Of a stretch of 64,000 bases of DNA, positions 1 to 8,426 are shown in pieces. Source of the DNA: Clostridium sp. Marseille-P2415. GTDB taxonomy: Bacteria; Bacillota; Clostridia; Lachnospirales; Lachnospiraceae. The notes under the pieces are model-generated. The model had not been told where the DNA came from. It did no database searches and saw only the letters and a list, made by a program, of their open reading frames with translations. The stretch covers positions 792,911-856,910 of the forward strand of contig NZ_LT732525.1 in the NCBI RefSeq assembly GCF_900155545.1, given 5' to 3'. The position numbers and the translations under genes are program-made. How positions within the stretch are numbered: position 1 is the first letter of the stretch; every line of letters begins with the position of its first letter.

Positions 1-509
1 ACAATGCACTGAGGCCGCATCGCCATGACACCGGCAATGGCAACCCTCTGCTTCTGTCCCCCGGAAAGCTTATTGGGGGACTTTAGCCGGTACGCTGCCA
101 TGCCGACTCCTTCCAGACTCTCGTCCACCCTTTTCCATATCTCCTCCGTAGGAACTCCCAGATTTTCGGGACCGAATCCTACATCTTCTTCCACGATATT
201 GCCGATGATCTGATTGTCCGGGTTCTGGAAGACCATCCCCGTCCTTTTACGCACTTCCCATAAATTCTCTTCTCTGGAGGTATCCAGATCCTGTATCCAT
301 ACCGTTCCCTCCGTTGGAAGCAGAATCGCATCCAGCTGTTTCGCGAAGGTAGACTTTCCGGAACCATTGTGCCCCAGGACGGCTACAAACTGCCCTGTCT
401 CAATTTCCACACTAACCCCGTCAATGGCACGCCTTACTTCTTCAATCTTTTCTTCCTCATCTCTTCTGATATAATCAAATATCAGCTTTGACGTTTTTAT
501 TATTCCCAT
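1..509 (-). CDS. ecfA1: Energy-coupling factor transporter ATPase EcfA1 (partial, C-terminus cut by window edge)
   Basis: This is one of the two ATPases that power ECF-type vitamin and metal-ion importers at the inner face of the membrane. Translating the minus strand from the ATG at 507-509 gives a frame that stays open to base 1. It contains Walker [10 protein letters not shown] (about residue 47), a Q-loop VFQNPDNQI and the ABC signature LSGGQKQRV near the cut end; Walker B lies outside the window. The QNPDNQ Q-loop is typical of CbiO/EcfA proteins. In Firmicutes ecfA1-ecfA2-ecfT-truA normally follows rplQ directly; here about 5 kb of accessory genes separate them. The start has a modest GAAAGG ribosome site. 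Identity as EcfA1 rather than EcfA2 rests partly on position. Confidence 0.88.
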   Translation of the reverse strand, partial: MGIIKTSKLIFDYIRRDEEEKIEEVRRAIDGVSVEIETGQFVAVLGHNGSGKSTFAKQLDAILLPTEGTVWIQDLDTSREENLWEVRKRTGMVFQNPDNQIIGNIVEEDVGFGPENLGVPTEEIWKRVDESLEGVGMAAYRLKSPNKLSGGQKQRVAIAGVMAMRPQCI

Positions 510-670
510 AGCAGACCTTTCTCTGATTATCATACATTCATATGTCACATAATTTTAGATGAATATTCCATAACAGTCAAGCATCGATACGAATCTTTTG
601 AAATTTATCCAGCCTTCAAATGTACTTACATATTCAATTGTTTTATATTGATTAGCGTATCCATTCGGAA

Positions 671-2059
671 TTATTTTGGTAATCCTTCATTATTTAGCTT
701 CTCCTTGTTCAAAATAATTTCGTGTTTATCTTTTACATTTTCACGAACATAATAGAAAGCACAAGCCAGAAGTGTAAATGCGGCTGCTACTGCCGCAGAC
801 ATTCCTATTTGAAACAAAGATGGATCCGGCTTCCTGCTTGCAAAATAAGCGTAAGGTATTCTGACAAGAAAGATAGCGCACAATCCCTGTGCCATAACAA
901 AAGAGGTTTTTCCAAGTCCATTGTAATATCCAGTAAAGCAATATGCAATAGACAGGATAAAGCATTCAATCGCGGTTGCCTTTAAAAACTCGGAAGAAGC
1001 CTTTATAACTACAGGCTCTTTTATAAAAATGGAGGATAGCATATCTCCATGGTAAAATGATAGATATGACATGATACCTCCCAAAAGAACCGCTGTCAGC
1101 ATTCCAAGCCACATAGATTTCTTTGCCCGTTCTTTCTGTCCGGCACCGGCATTCTGTGCCGCAAAAGCCGAAATTGAAGACATATAAGACATAGGTATCA
1201 GTAGGATAAACATGACGAGCCTTTCGGCAATCCCCACTCCAGCAGAAGTAATTACGCCTAAGGTATTTACAAGTCCAATTAAAATCAGATAGGACATTTC
1301 ATTACACATATCTTGAAGCGCAATCGGTGAACCGAGCTTTACTAACCTTTTTGCAGTTCCTTTGTCAAAACGCATATTTTCTTTTGTAAAGGGAAACGGT
1401 AAGCCCTCTCTTTTTACCAGTACAAGAGAAAGTACCACGCTGACAGCCTGTGCTGAAACTGTGGCAAGGGCAACTCCGGCAGTTCCCATATCAAATATAC
1501 GAATGAGTACAATATCTCCAATAACATTGACGATGCAGGCTATCGTAACGAACAGCAGCGGAGCTTTAGAGTTCCCCATTCCACGGAAAATACTGCTCAT
1601 TGCATTATAGCCTACGATAAAAAGAATTCCTGCACCACAAATTCTAATATAATGGACCGTTTTATCCAAGGCCTCAGCTGGGGCGTGCATTAGAATAGTA
1701 ATCATGGGTGCCGCAATCACCATTACAATCGTAAGGATAATACCCAGCCCAGCAAAAATCCATATGCTTGTTCCAATTACATTGGCTGCACTCTTATAAT
1801 CCTTTTCTCCAAATCTCTGCCCAAGCAGGATTGTAGCTCCCATGGAAAGCCCTGTTATGGCACCTGTAACAATAAGCATGGTCTGACTGCCTGTTGCCAC
1901 AGCCGAAACATCAGCGGAACCACAAAATCTGCCGACTGCCCATAAATCAACCGCGCCATAGAGTGCCTGCAAAAATAAAGCCAATAAAACAGGCATTGCA
2001 AAGCGCAGCAATGAAGGTAAAATAGGACCTTCCAGAAATGTATTATTTGTTTTTTGCAT
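671..2059 (-). CDS. MATE family multidrug efflux transporter
   Basis: This is a polytopic membrane protein of 462 aa, the usual size for MATE (NorM/DinF-type) exporters, which expel drugs or metabolites using a Na+ or H+ gradient. The sequence shows about twelve hydrophobic segments. The N-terminal region (LEGPILPSLLRFAMPVLLALFLQALYG, broken here only by normal reading) and the repeated fold halves are typical of the family. I chose the ATG at 2057-2059 because GAGG lies 6 nt upstream; a TTG four codons earlier is less likely. It follows marR by 8 nt, so the two are co-transcribed, and MarR probably represses both. The genes look more A+T-rich than the r-protein genes nearby, which suggests acquisition. 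The substrate is unknown. Confidence 0.9.
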   Translation of the reverse strand: MQKTNNTFLEGPILPSLLRFAMPVLLALFLQALYGAVDLWAVGRFCGSADVSAVATGSQTMLIVTGAITGLSMGATILLGQRFGEKDYKSAANVIGTSIWIFAGLGIILTIVMVIAAPMITILMHAPAEALDKTVHYIRICGAGILFIVGYNAMSSIFRGMGNSKAPLLFVTIACIVNVIGDIVLIRIFDMGTAGVALATVSAQAVSVVLSLVLVKREGLPFPFTKENMRFDKGTAKRLVKLGSPIALQDMCNEMSYLILIGLVNTLGVITSAGVGIAERLVMFILLIPMSYMSSISAFAAQNAGAGQKERAKKSMWLGMLTAVLLGGIMSYLSFYHGDMLSSIFIKEPVVIKASSEFLKATAIECFILSIAYCFTGYYNGLGKTSFVMAQGLCAIFLVRIPYAYFASRKPDPSLFQIGMSAAVAAAFTLLACAFYYVRENVKDKHEIILNKEKLNNEGLPK

Positions 2060-2067
2060 ATTTCGCC

Positions 2068-2502
2068 TCAATTAATTTTCTCAAAATTAATGTCAGAAAG
2101 AATATTCAGCATTTCGCAGAACTTTTGAATATCCTGCCCGGAGTAACGATCTGTTATCTTTCTAATTGCCAAATCGTCCTGCTGACGATAGACCTTATAT
2201 TTAGGAATAGCATTCTCATTAACAGATAAAAGATTTTGCCTGTGATCGTTTGAGTCTACCGTTTTTGTGACAAGCCCCTGTTTAATCAGTTCATTGATTT
2301 TCAGCGTAACGGCAGGCTTCGAAATATAGAGTAATTCTGCAATTTTGGATGCAGTACACTTACCGTTCATGGAAAAAATCAATTCAAGATACAGCAAGCT
2401 GTTATAAGTGATATTTTTATCGACAAATTGCTGGTTCATCAGCCTTAAATCACATAAAGCTGTACTGTAATAAAACGAGTCTAATGCTTTGCGTAATTCC
2501 AT
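2068..2502 (-). CDS. MarR family transcriptional regulator
   Basis: This is a winged-helix DNA-binding protein of about 144 aa, the usual MarR size. The central part reads SKIAELLYISKPAVTLKINELIKQGLV followed by a basic wing (VDSNDHRQN), which is the diagnostic helix-turn-helix plus wing of MarR. It is the first gene of a two-gene operon with the MATE exporter, so it most likely senses a toxic ligand and derepresses efflux. A perfect palindrome overlaps the -10 box of its promoter. The ATG at 2500-2502 has GGAGG 5 nt upstream; an ATG four codons further upstream lacks a ribosome site. The ligand cannot be inferred. Confidence 0.88.
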   Translation of the reverse strand: MELRKALDSFYYSTALCDLRLMNQQFVDKNITYNSLLYLELIFSMNGKCTASKIAELLYISKPAVTLKINELIKQGLVTKTVDSNDHRQNLLSVNENAIPKYKVYRQQDDLAIRKITDRYSGQDIQKFCEMLNILSDINFEKIN

Positions 2503-2525
2503 AGCTTCCTCCATTTATTTAAGAT

Positions 2526-2539
2526 ATAATAATTATTAT
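2526..2539. promoter_or_regulatory. Candidate MarR operator (14-bp perfect palindrome)
   Basis: ATAATAATTATTAT is its own reverse complement and overlaps the -10 hexamer of the marR-MATE promoter. MarR repressors bind such dyads, often over their own promoters. The assignment to this MarR is inference from position; an A+T-rich palindrome of this length can also occur by chance. Confidence 0.5.
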
Positions 2540-2563
2540 GGCTTAACTATTTGAAATTGTCAA
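2535..2563 (-). promoter_or_regulatory. Sigma-A promoter of marR-MATE operon
   Basis: On the minus strand the -35 TTGACA (2558-2563) and -10 CATAAT (2535-2540) are separated by 17 nt. Transcription would begin near 2528, some 25 nt before the marR start. Confidence 0.8.
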
Positions 2564-2753
2564 TAGAACTTTGGGAGAAGTTACAAAATGTTACCATTCA
2601 CAACATGCTCTATTTCTATCAGAACAATGATATGTATACTCATATTTTAAAAGTGAGGTGAACCGTAAGATGCTATAGGTTGAGATATGATGAAGTGTGA
2701 AGTCGAGAAATATGATTTTAAGGCTTTCGGTCAAGCAATAATAGCAGCAAGAA

Positions 2754-2790
2754 AACAAAAAAATGGTACAGATGCAACCATCTGTACCAT
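2754..2790 (-). terminator. Rho-independent terminator of the tandem wall-repeat genes
   Basis: A perfect 12-bp stem (2763-2774 with 2779-2790, 4-nt loop) is followed on the minus strand by a T-run at 2762-2756. It lies 10 nt past the stop codon of the gene at 2801. Confidence 0.9.
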
Positions 2791-2800
2791 CCATTTCCTA

Positions 2801-3826
2801 TTACTGTACCCAAAGCCCGGAGCTGTCAATCTGGTAAATACCGCTAACTTTCGTATTCTCCGCCATGCTTCCGTCACTGTAGAGGTAATACCATTTTCCC
2901 GGCTGAGGCTGTATCCAGCCCGTCGCCATATCACCATCCGAATTCAGATAATACCACTTTCCGTTTACCCGCTGCCAGCCGGTTGTCATCTGGGCATCGG
3001 CGCCCATGTAATACCACTTACCGTTTAAAAACTGCCAGCCGGTAGCTGCATATCCATCATTGTTAAAATAGTACCATTTTCCACTGATCATCCACCAGCC
3101 GCCTGTAACGTAGTTGCCATCCTCACCCCGGTACTTTTTCCCATTCTGGTATTCCGCCCAGGTACCGGCGGTTTCCCCTAACTCCTGTAATACGGAATCA
3201 TCCGAAGTGGTTTCTTCACCCTCTTCTAAGTAATCTTCCTCTGAAGAATCTTTCAAAATGGCTTTTACGGTATAGTAATATTTATAGCCTCCATCCATGT
3301 ACTGTAAAAGATCCACAGAAGTAGATGAGGTGGTCAGGCTCTTAATCCAGATACCGCCTTCCCTGTACAGCACCACCTGATATCTGGAAGCAAAGGGAAC
3401 CTTTTTCCATGAGGCCTTTGTTTTTGCCGCATCACTCCAGCCTGCCTTTTCCGGGGATTCCAGCTTTGCCACCGGGGTGTAAGAAACCTTTATAACAGTC
3501 TCTCCGTCTTCCGCTTTTACAGAAACAAGGCCGCCTCCGTATATGGTACAGTCTGTTCTGGAGTAAGTACCGGAAACACGGATGGTACCGGTTATCTTCT
3601 TCCCGGGCACCCAGTCATCCACGTCCTTCTTGCTCCACTCCGGACTTTCCTCAGAATAATTAACCGTGACAGCAGGAACCTGGATTCCTTCCGTCCAACT
3701 GCTCTTACTCCCATTATCCAGGCGGATCTTTAAGCTTCCCGAAGCCGAAGCTGTCATCCCGGTTCCCAGAGTCATGACTGCACAAAAAAGAATCAGCCAC
3801 TTTCCCTTCCCCTTCATCCATATCAT
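2801..3826 (-). CDS. Secreted cell-wall-binding repeat protein (341 aa)
   Basis: This protein is predicted to be exported and held on the cell wall. It has an N-terminal signal peptide (basic start, hydrophobic run, then TASASG). Residues about 35-200 form two beta-rich modules, the second resembling a fibronectin-III-like fold (segment ESPEKAGWSD to YYTVKAIL). From about residue 225 there are five repeats of the form GKWYYLNSDGDMATGW, the choline-binding/CW_binding_1 type repeat. No catalytic domain is visible. It lies 24 nt after a paralog at 3851-5083 with the same module order, so the two form an operon. The start has AAAGGAAG upstream; an ATG three codons later is possible. Its ligand (choline, teichoic acid or another glycan) is unknown. 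Confidence 0.85.
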   Translation of the reverse strand: MIWMKGKGKWLILFCAVMTLGTGMTASASGSLKIRLDNGSKSSWTEGIQVPAVTVNYSEESPEWSKKDVDDWVPGKKITGTIRVSGTYSRTDCTIYGGGLVSVKAEDGETVIKVSYTPVAKLESPEKAGWSDAAKTKASWKKVPFASRYQVVLYREGGIWIKSLTTSSTSVDLLQYMDGGYKYYYTVKAILKDSSEEDYLEEGEETTSDDSVLQELGETAGTWAEYQNGKKYRGEDGNYVTGGWWMISGKWYYFNNDGYAATGWQFLNGKWYYMGADAQMTTGWQRVNGKWYYLNSDGDMATGWIQPQPGKWYYLYSDGSMAENTKVSGIYQIDSSGLWVQ

Positions 3827-3850
3827 CCACTTCCACTTCCTTTCCTGTTA

Positions 3851-5083
3851 TTACTTATGCCATATACCATTGGCATCTACCGGGAATCCACTGATCGTGG
3901 TGCTTACTGCTTTGGAACAATCTCCCGGATAGAAATAATACCAGTTACCGTCTACCTGTTTCCAGCCTTCCTGCATAGCACCGGTGGAATCGGCATAATA
4001 CCATTTATTATTATGGTTGATCCATCCGGTCATCATGGCTCCTTCCACCCCACTGGTAGTAGAAGGATTTAAATAATACCACTTATTATTTGTTTTGTTC
4101 CAGCCGGTCACCATGTCTCCATCGTTGTTAAGATAATACCATATATTGTTTTTCTGCTGCCAGCCGTTTACCATGGTTCCGTTGGCATCAAATAAATACC
4201 ACTTATTATTGATCTTCGCCCAGTTGTTTTTCTGATAGGACCCATCCGGATAGCGGTAATGCCAGGCGTTCCCGTCTCTGATCCAGCCGACTTCTCCGTT
4301 GGATCCGGGAGTCCCGTTATCCTGCCCGCTTCCATCCGAGACTTTCTCCTCCGGCAGATACACCTCATCGGACTCCGTCCAGTCACTGTTTTTGCCATAC
4401 TTCTGCTCGCTATCGCTATAAGAAACCGTGCGCACCTTAAAGGTATAGGTACCTGCCTTTGTCATATAAGGATAGAAATTATAAGAGGTAGCCTTAAGCC
4501 CTTCTACCTTCTTCACTACGCTGCTTCCACGATATAGGTAAACATCATAGGCACCGGAACTGTTATCCACAGAACTCCATCTGGCGTTGCCATATCCCGA
4601 ATCCCTCCAGGTGGCATCCTCAGGAGAATCATAAGTACCTTTTACAGGCTTAAACGTAAAGGTAACATACAGCGTATCCGTTCCTGACCTGTTGGAAGAT
4701 ACATAGGTTCCTCCCTTAATGGAAACGTTACTGGACTGATATCCGCCCTTAAAAGCATATTCATCGGAATCAGTCGCCCTTAGGGTTGCCTTCATCTTTG
4801 GTTCGGAACCAATCTTCATTTCCTTACTGTCTGATGTGATCCAGTCCAGATCCGTCACTTCGTATCTGTTGTTATTCGTATAAACATAATTACCGGTTCC
4901 TTCTGTGGTCTTGAAGGAAGTCTCTGACGGCAGGGTATCCCCTGATTCAATCTCTTCCAGCCCCACGTACAGGGTAACCGATGAAATTGTCTTTGCAGAG
5001 GCTGCTAATGCCTCAAATGGGATACTAAGTCCCAGCATGCTTACCACAGAGGTCAAAGCCACCAACCTCTTAAAATGCTTCAT
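3851..5083 (-). CDS. Secreted cell-wall-binding repeat protein (410 aa)
   Basis: This is the first gene of a two-gene operon with the related protein at 2801-3826. It has a signal peptide ending near LAASA (about residue 29). Next come a region of unknown fold (about 30-150), a fibronectin-III-like module (DSPEDATWRD to KVRTVS, about 152-225) and a Ser/Gly/Asp linker. Six to seven C-terminal wall-binding repeats follow, such as NNKWYYLNPS and NGWQQKNNIWYYLNNDGD. The N-terminal half has no recognised enzyme motif. A strong GGGAGG ribosome site precedes the ATG and a near-consensus promoter lies about 70 nt upstream. The arrangement suggests a surface adhesin or wall-scaffold pair; this is inference. 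Confidence 0.85.
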   Translation of the reverse strand: MKHFKRLVALTSVVSMLGLSIPFEALAASAKTISSVTLYVGLEEIESGDTLPSETSFKTTEGTGNYVYTNNNRYEVTDLDWITSDSKEMKIGSEPKMKATLRATDSDEYAFKGGYQSSNVSIKGGTYVSSNRSGTDTLYVTFTFKPVKGTYDSPEDATWRDSGYGNARWSSVDNSSGAYDVYLYRGSSVVKKVEGLKATSYNFYPYMTKAGTYTFKVRTVSYSDSEQKYGKNSDWTESDEVYLPEEKVSDGSGQDNGTPGSNGEVGWIRDGNAWHYRYPDGSYQKNNWAKINNKWYLFDANGTMVNGWQQKNNIWYYLNNDGDMVTGWNKTNNKWYYLNPSTTSGVEGAMMTGWINHNNKWYYADSTGAMQEGWKQVDGNWYYFYPGDCSKAVSTTISGFPVDANGIWHK

Positions 5084-5150
5084 AAATAATACCTCCCGTT
5101 CTCTAAATTAGCGTAATCTGACAAATTAGTCATTTTATTCTATTTATTAT

Positions 5151-5180
5151 ATTATAGTCTGTGAAGTCATTAACCGTCAA
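5151..5180 (-). promoter_or_regulatory. Sigma-A promoter of the tandem wall-repeat operon
   Basis: On the minus strand -35 TTGACG (5175-5180) and -10 TATAAT (5151-5156) are separated by 18 nt. It lies downstream of the r-protein terminator, so this operon is insulated from rplQ transcription. Confidence 0.8.
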
Positions 5181-5302
5181 CTTACGATATTCTTTCTTTA
5201 TTCTTGCTTTTCTTAGAAGAATACCGGAATAAGAAAGCGTCTGACTTGTCTGACTCTGGCGCTGAGGTGCTGTCACGTCAGTATTCGGAGAACTTTCCTA
5301 TA

Positions 5303-5343
5303 AAATAAAAAATTCCCGATAGAGAGTTAACTCTTATACCGGG
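5303..5343 (-). terminator. Rho-independent terminator, end of the rpmJ-rplQ transcript
   Basis: A GC-anchored hairpin (CCCGG...CGGG, 5315-5343, with AGAGTTAACTCT at the tip) is followed on the minus strand by a T-rich run AATTTTTTATTTT (5314-5303). It lies about 220 nt after the rplQ stop, leaving a long 3' untranslated region that holds the repeats and hairpins listed next. Confidence 0.8.
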
Positions 5344-5344
5344 A

Positions 5345-5428
5345 TAAGTCCGTAATTCAAACTGGTAAGTCCGTAATTCAAACTGGTAAGTCCGTAATTC
5401 AAACTGGTAAGTCCGCAGTGCAAGCCGG
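5345..5428. repeat. Four tandem 21-bp repeats downstream of rplQ
   Basis: Three identical 21-bp units (each beginning TAAGTCCGTAATTC) run head to tail at 5345-5365, 5366-5386 and 5387-5407. A fourth, diverged copy at 5408-5428 keeps the first eight bases and the final GG. Because 21 is a multiple of three, the minus strand reads as a repeated heptapeptide LRTYQFE, but no gene is supported. There are no spacers, so this is a minisatellite and not a CRISPR array. Confidence 0.9.
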
Positions 5429-5451
5429 CAAATCCTGCGGATTTGCCGGCT
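5423..5451. repeat. 13-bp perfect inverted repeat (hairpin)
   Basis: Bases 5423-5435 pair perfectly with 5439-5451 around a 3-nt loop (AGCCGGCAAATCC against its complement). The left arm overlaps the end of the diverged fourth 21-bp unit. There is no T-run after it, so it may act as an RNA 3'-end stabiliser and not as a terminator. Confidence 0.75.
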
Positions 5452-5469
5452 CACGGGCATTCGCCCTAT

Positions 5470-5534
5470 GAATAAGGGTTCGGAAAGATTTTCTTATGTG
5501 CCAGCACAACGAAAATTTTTCCGAACCCTTATTC
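5470..5534. repeat. 24-bp-armed inverted repeat just after rplQ
   Basis: The arms 5470-5493 and 5511-5534 match at 23 of 24 positions around a 17-nt loop that holds a small GTGC/GCAC pair. The right arm is 27 nt past the rplQ stop on the minus strand. No T-run follows, so it resembles a processing or stabilising hairpin, or the footprint of a small mobile element, more than a simple terminator. Confidence 0.8.
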
Positions 5535-5560
5535 AGCACTGCTCATTGCTTTCGTGTATG

Positions 5561-6097
5561 TTATACCAGTTCAAGTAACACAGCCATAGCTCCGTCACCC
5601 TTACGCTGGCCGATCTTCACGATTCGTGTGTAACCACCGTTACGGGATACATACTTTGGTGCAACTTCCTCAAACAGCTTCTTTGGCAAATCAACAGATT
5701 TTGTATTTTTCTTTCTTCCGGCAGCCTGTGCAGGAACTTCTGTTACATCGTAAAGAACCTTTAACATCTGTCTTCTGGCATGAAGTCTGGAAGGAAGGTC
5801 TTTCTTGATTTCTTTCTCAACTTCATCGTATACGGTAACTTTCTTGCCGTTAACAACTTCTTTCACTCTCTTGCCGTCTTTATCTTTACGTGCAACCTTT
5901 GCTGTGACCTTAACAGTCTCAAAGTTATCTTTTTCTTTTACCGCTAATGCAATGAGGCCTTCTGCTGCCTTGCGGATTTCCTTTGCTCTTGCCTCTGTTG
6001 TCACGATTTTGCCATTGTATAATAATGCAGTTACCTGGCTTCTGATTAATGCTTTTCTCTGACTGGAAGTTCTTCCCAGCTTTCTATATCCTGCCAT
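5561..6097 (-). CDS. rplQ: 50S ribosomal protein L17 (bL17)
   Basis: bL17 sits near the peptide exit tunnel of the large subunit. The start is the ATG at 6095-6097 (MAGYRKLGRTSSQRKA) with GGAGGA 7 nt upstream; the longer open frame to 6124 runs through the ribosome site. The product is 178 aa, longer than the roughly 120-127 aa in B. subtilis and E. coli. The extra length comes from an insert (about residues 70-150) rich in Lys and Asp between the conserved N-terminal domain and the C-terminal GGYTRIVKIGQRKGDGA motif. It is the last gene of the alpha-operon segment after rpoA. Confidence 0.97.
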   Translation of the reverse strand: MAGYRKLGRTSSQRKALIRSQVTALLYNGKIVTTEARAKEIRKAAEGLIALAVKEKDNFETVKVTAKVARKDKDGKRVKEVVNGKKVTVYDEVEKEIKKDLPSRLHARRQMLKVLYDVTEVPAQAAGRKKNTKSVDLPKKLFEEVAPKYVSRNGGYTRIVKIGQRKGDGAMAVLLELV

Positions 6098-6195
6098 TTT
6101 TATATTCCTCCATTTGTGGAACACAGATACATGCTTCTTCGGGCTTACTGTACCGGTGCTTAATCTCCATAAATCAGCTGCTTCAAGCGTACCAA

Positions 6196-7164
6196 TTATA
6201 CATTGGTATCGTCGCTTGGGTTAAGCTGTAAGCCTAACTCTTTTAACTTGGCCAGCACTTCTTCCAAAGACTTGCGGCCCAGATTGCGAACCTTCATCAT
6301 GTCTTCTGAAGTCCGGTTGCACAGTTCTTCTACCGTATTGATGCCGGCTCTCTTCAGACAATTGTATGAACGGACAGAAAGCTCCAGTTCATCAATGTTC
6401 ATCTCCAGGACTTTTTCCTTTTCATTATCTTCCTTTTCCACCATGACTTCAGCAGTCTTGGCGTTTTCAGATAAATCAATGAACAGGTTCAAATGTTCAC
6501 TTAACACCTTTGCAGCGAGGCTGACTGCCTCATCCGGTGCCAAGGTACCGTTTGTAAATACATCTAATGTCAGCTTATCATAATCGGTAACCTGACCTAC
6601 TCGGGTGTTTTCTACCGTCATGTTGACGCGCTCTACTGGTGTATAGATAGAATCAACGGCAATTACGCCAATCGGTAAATCTTCACTCTTATTCTTGTCT
6701 GCACTTACGTAGCCGCGGCCTTTTGTAATGGTAAGCTCCATATAGAACTTGCTGTCCGTGCCGCCGCTGAGCGTAGCGATAACCTGTTCCGGATTCATGA
6801 CCTCAATATCGGGATCTGCCTGGATATCCGCACCTGTTACAACACCTTCGCCTTCAAACTCAATGTATGCAACTTTTGCTTCGTTGGTATCGCTGTTATT
6901 TTTAATAGATAAGCTCTTGATGTTCATAATGATCTCAGTTACATCCTCTTTTACGCCCGGAATAGAACTGAATTCATGCAAAACGCCGTCGATTTTTACC
7001 TGACTGACTGCAGCGCCCGGTAAGGAAGAAAGCATGATTCTTCTTAAGGAATTACCTAAAGTCGTGCCATAACCTCTTTCAAGCGGTTCAACTACAAATT
7101 TGCCATATTTCTTGTCTTCTGAGATTTCAGCAATCTCAATGTTTGGTTTTTCAAAATCGAACAC
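6196..7164 (-). CDS. rpoA: DNA-directed RNA polymerase subunit alpha
   Basis: The alpha dimer scaffolds RNA polymerase assembly, and its C-terminal domain contacts UP elements and activators. The product from a GTG start at 7162-7164 ([13 protein letters not shown]) is 322 aa, with AGGAGGGG 6 nt upstream; the longer open frame to 7212 lacks a site. The N-terminal dimerisation domain ([20 protein letters not shown], about 32-51) and the C-terminal domain ([22 protein letters not shown], here split only for reading) are both complete. It lies between rpsD and rplQ, the conserved order. Confidence 0.98.
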   Translation of the reverse strand: MFDFEKPNIEIAEISEDKKYGKFVVEPLERGYGTTLGNSLRRIMLSSLPGAAVSQVKIDGVLHEFSSIPGVKEDVTEIIMNIKSLSIKNNSDTNEAKVAYIEFEGEGVVTGADIQADPDIEVMNPEQVIATLSGGTDSKFYMELTITKGRGYVSADKNKSEDLPIGVIAVDSIYTPVERVNMTVENTRVGQVTDYDKLTLDVFTNGTLAPDEAVSLAAKVLSEHLNLFIDLSENAKTAEVMVEKEDNEKEKVLEMNIDELELSVRSYNCLKRAGINTVEELCNRTSEDMMKVRNLGRKSLEEVLAKLKELGLQLNPSDDTNV

Positions 7165-7272
7165 TAATAGCCCCTCCTTTTGGGTATTTTGTATCGAGGG
7201 TCTTATACTCAAACCTTGCCCGGGAACGGAACAGCCCCGGGCGAAAGCCGGCTTCTATCAACAGACTTTCAA

Positions 7273-7866
7273 TTATTTGGAGTACAACTCGACGATAAGC
7301 ATTTCATTCACTGGAACATCAATCTCATCTCTTGTTGGTAACTCTTTTACAGTACCACGTAAATTCTCATGGTCAACATCAAGCCATGCCGGAACCATAC
7401 GTCCGGCCGTTGTTTCCTGAACGTCCTTGAATCTTGCATTGGTTTTGCTTTTTTCTTTTACTTCGATCACATCACCAGCTTTAACCAGGTAAGAAGGGAT
7501 GTTTACGCATTTCCCGTTTACAAGGATGCTCTTGTGGTCAACCATCTGTCTGGTCTCTCTTCTTGTTCTTCCGAATCCCATACGGAATACTACATTGTCA
7601 AGTCTTCTTTCCAGAAGGATCATCAGGTTTTCACCGACCATACCATTCATTCTGGAAGCCTTGGCATAGTAATTACGGAAAGGTTTCTCAAGAACGCCGT
7701 AGATGAATTTAGCCTTCTGCTTTTCTCTAAGCTGAATGCCGTACTCACTCATCTTTCTGTTAGCTCTTTTTAATTCTCTTTTTGATTTTTTATCTATTCC
7801 TAAATAGATCGGATCAAGACCAAGGGATCTACATCTTTTAAGAACAGGAACTCTGTCAACTGCCAC
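7273..7866 (-). CDS. rpsD: 30S ribosomal protein S4 (uS4)
   Basis: uS4 is a primary 16S rRNA binder that nucleates assembly of the 30S body and contributes to decoding fidelity. The 197-aa product has the N-terminal helical region and an S4 RNA-binding domain ([20 protein letters not shown], about 95-114, then the beta-strand [13 protein letters not shown]). The N-terminus keeps only one cysteine, so this is the zinc-free form. An AGGAGGT site precedes the ATG. In many bacteria S4 represses its own operon. Confidence 0.97.
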   Translation of the reverse strand: MAVDRVPVLKRCRSLGLDPIYLGIDKKSKRELKRANRKMSEYGIQLREKQKAKFIYGVLEKPFRNYYAKASRMNGMVGENLMILLERRLDNVVFRMGFGRTRRETRQMVDHKSILVNGKCVNIPSYLVKAGDVIEVKEKSKTNARFKDVQETTAGRMVPAWLDVDHENLRGTVKELPTRDEIDVPVNEMLIVELYSK

Positions 7867-7882
7867 TGTAATTACCTCCTAA

Positions 7883-8284
7883 TTAAACTCTTCTACGTTT
7901 TGGTGGACGACAACCGTTATGTGGAACCGGTGTTACATCCTTAATGCTGGTTACCTCTAATCCGCATGCCTGAAGTGCACGAATAGCTGCTTCACGGCCT
8001 GAACCAGGACCTTTAACCATAACGTCTACTGATTTTAAACCATGTACAAGAGCTGCCTTAGTAGCAGTTTCTGCCGCCATCTGAGCTGCATATGGAGTAG
8101 ATTTCCTTGAACCTCTAAATCCCAGACCACCAGCACTTGCCCAGGATAATGCATTACCCTGTGTATCCGTTAATGTCACGATTGTGTTATTAAAAGATGA
8201 CTGGATATGTGCTTGTCCGCGTTCAACGTTTTTCTTTACGCGCTTTTTTGTCACTTTTTTAGTAGTGGACACTTTTTTAGCCAT
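7883..8284 (-). CDS. rpsK: 30S ribosomal protein S11 (uS11)
   Basis: uS11 lies on the platform of the small subunit near the E site. The 133-aa product has a lysine-rich N-terminus, the core [20 protein letters not shown], and the C-terminal [19 protein letters not shown] that is nearly invariant in bacteria. It is 16 nt upstream of rpsD, with which it is co-transcribed. Confidence 0.98.
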   Translation of the reverse strand: MAKKVSTTKKVTKKRVKKNVERGQAHIQSSFNNTIVTLTDTQGNALSWASAGGLGFRGSRKSTPYAAQMAAETATKAALVHGLKSVDVMVKGPGSGREAAIRALQACGLEVTSIKDVTPVPHNGCRPPKRRRV

Positions 8285-8426
8285 TTTAAACTAACCTACT
8301 TTCTTTTTACTTGCTCCGCCCTGGCCTCCCCGGACATAAGGAGCCGGCACAGGGTACGAATATCTGAATCCTGTTATTCCTGTTTTTAAAACATGTAACG
8401 TGATTCGCTGTGAGTTACCGGGATAC

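Noticed and set aside
5345..5428. Possible CRISPR array
   Set aside because: The units are directly abutting with no spacers and there are no cas genes in the window.
5278..5460. Minus-strand open frame with a repeated LRTYQFE heptapeptide
   Set aside because: It is the in-frame reading of the 21-bp tandem repeat, spans the operon terminator and has no ribosome site.
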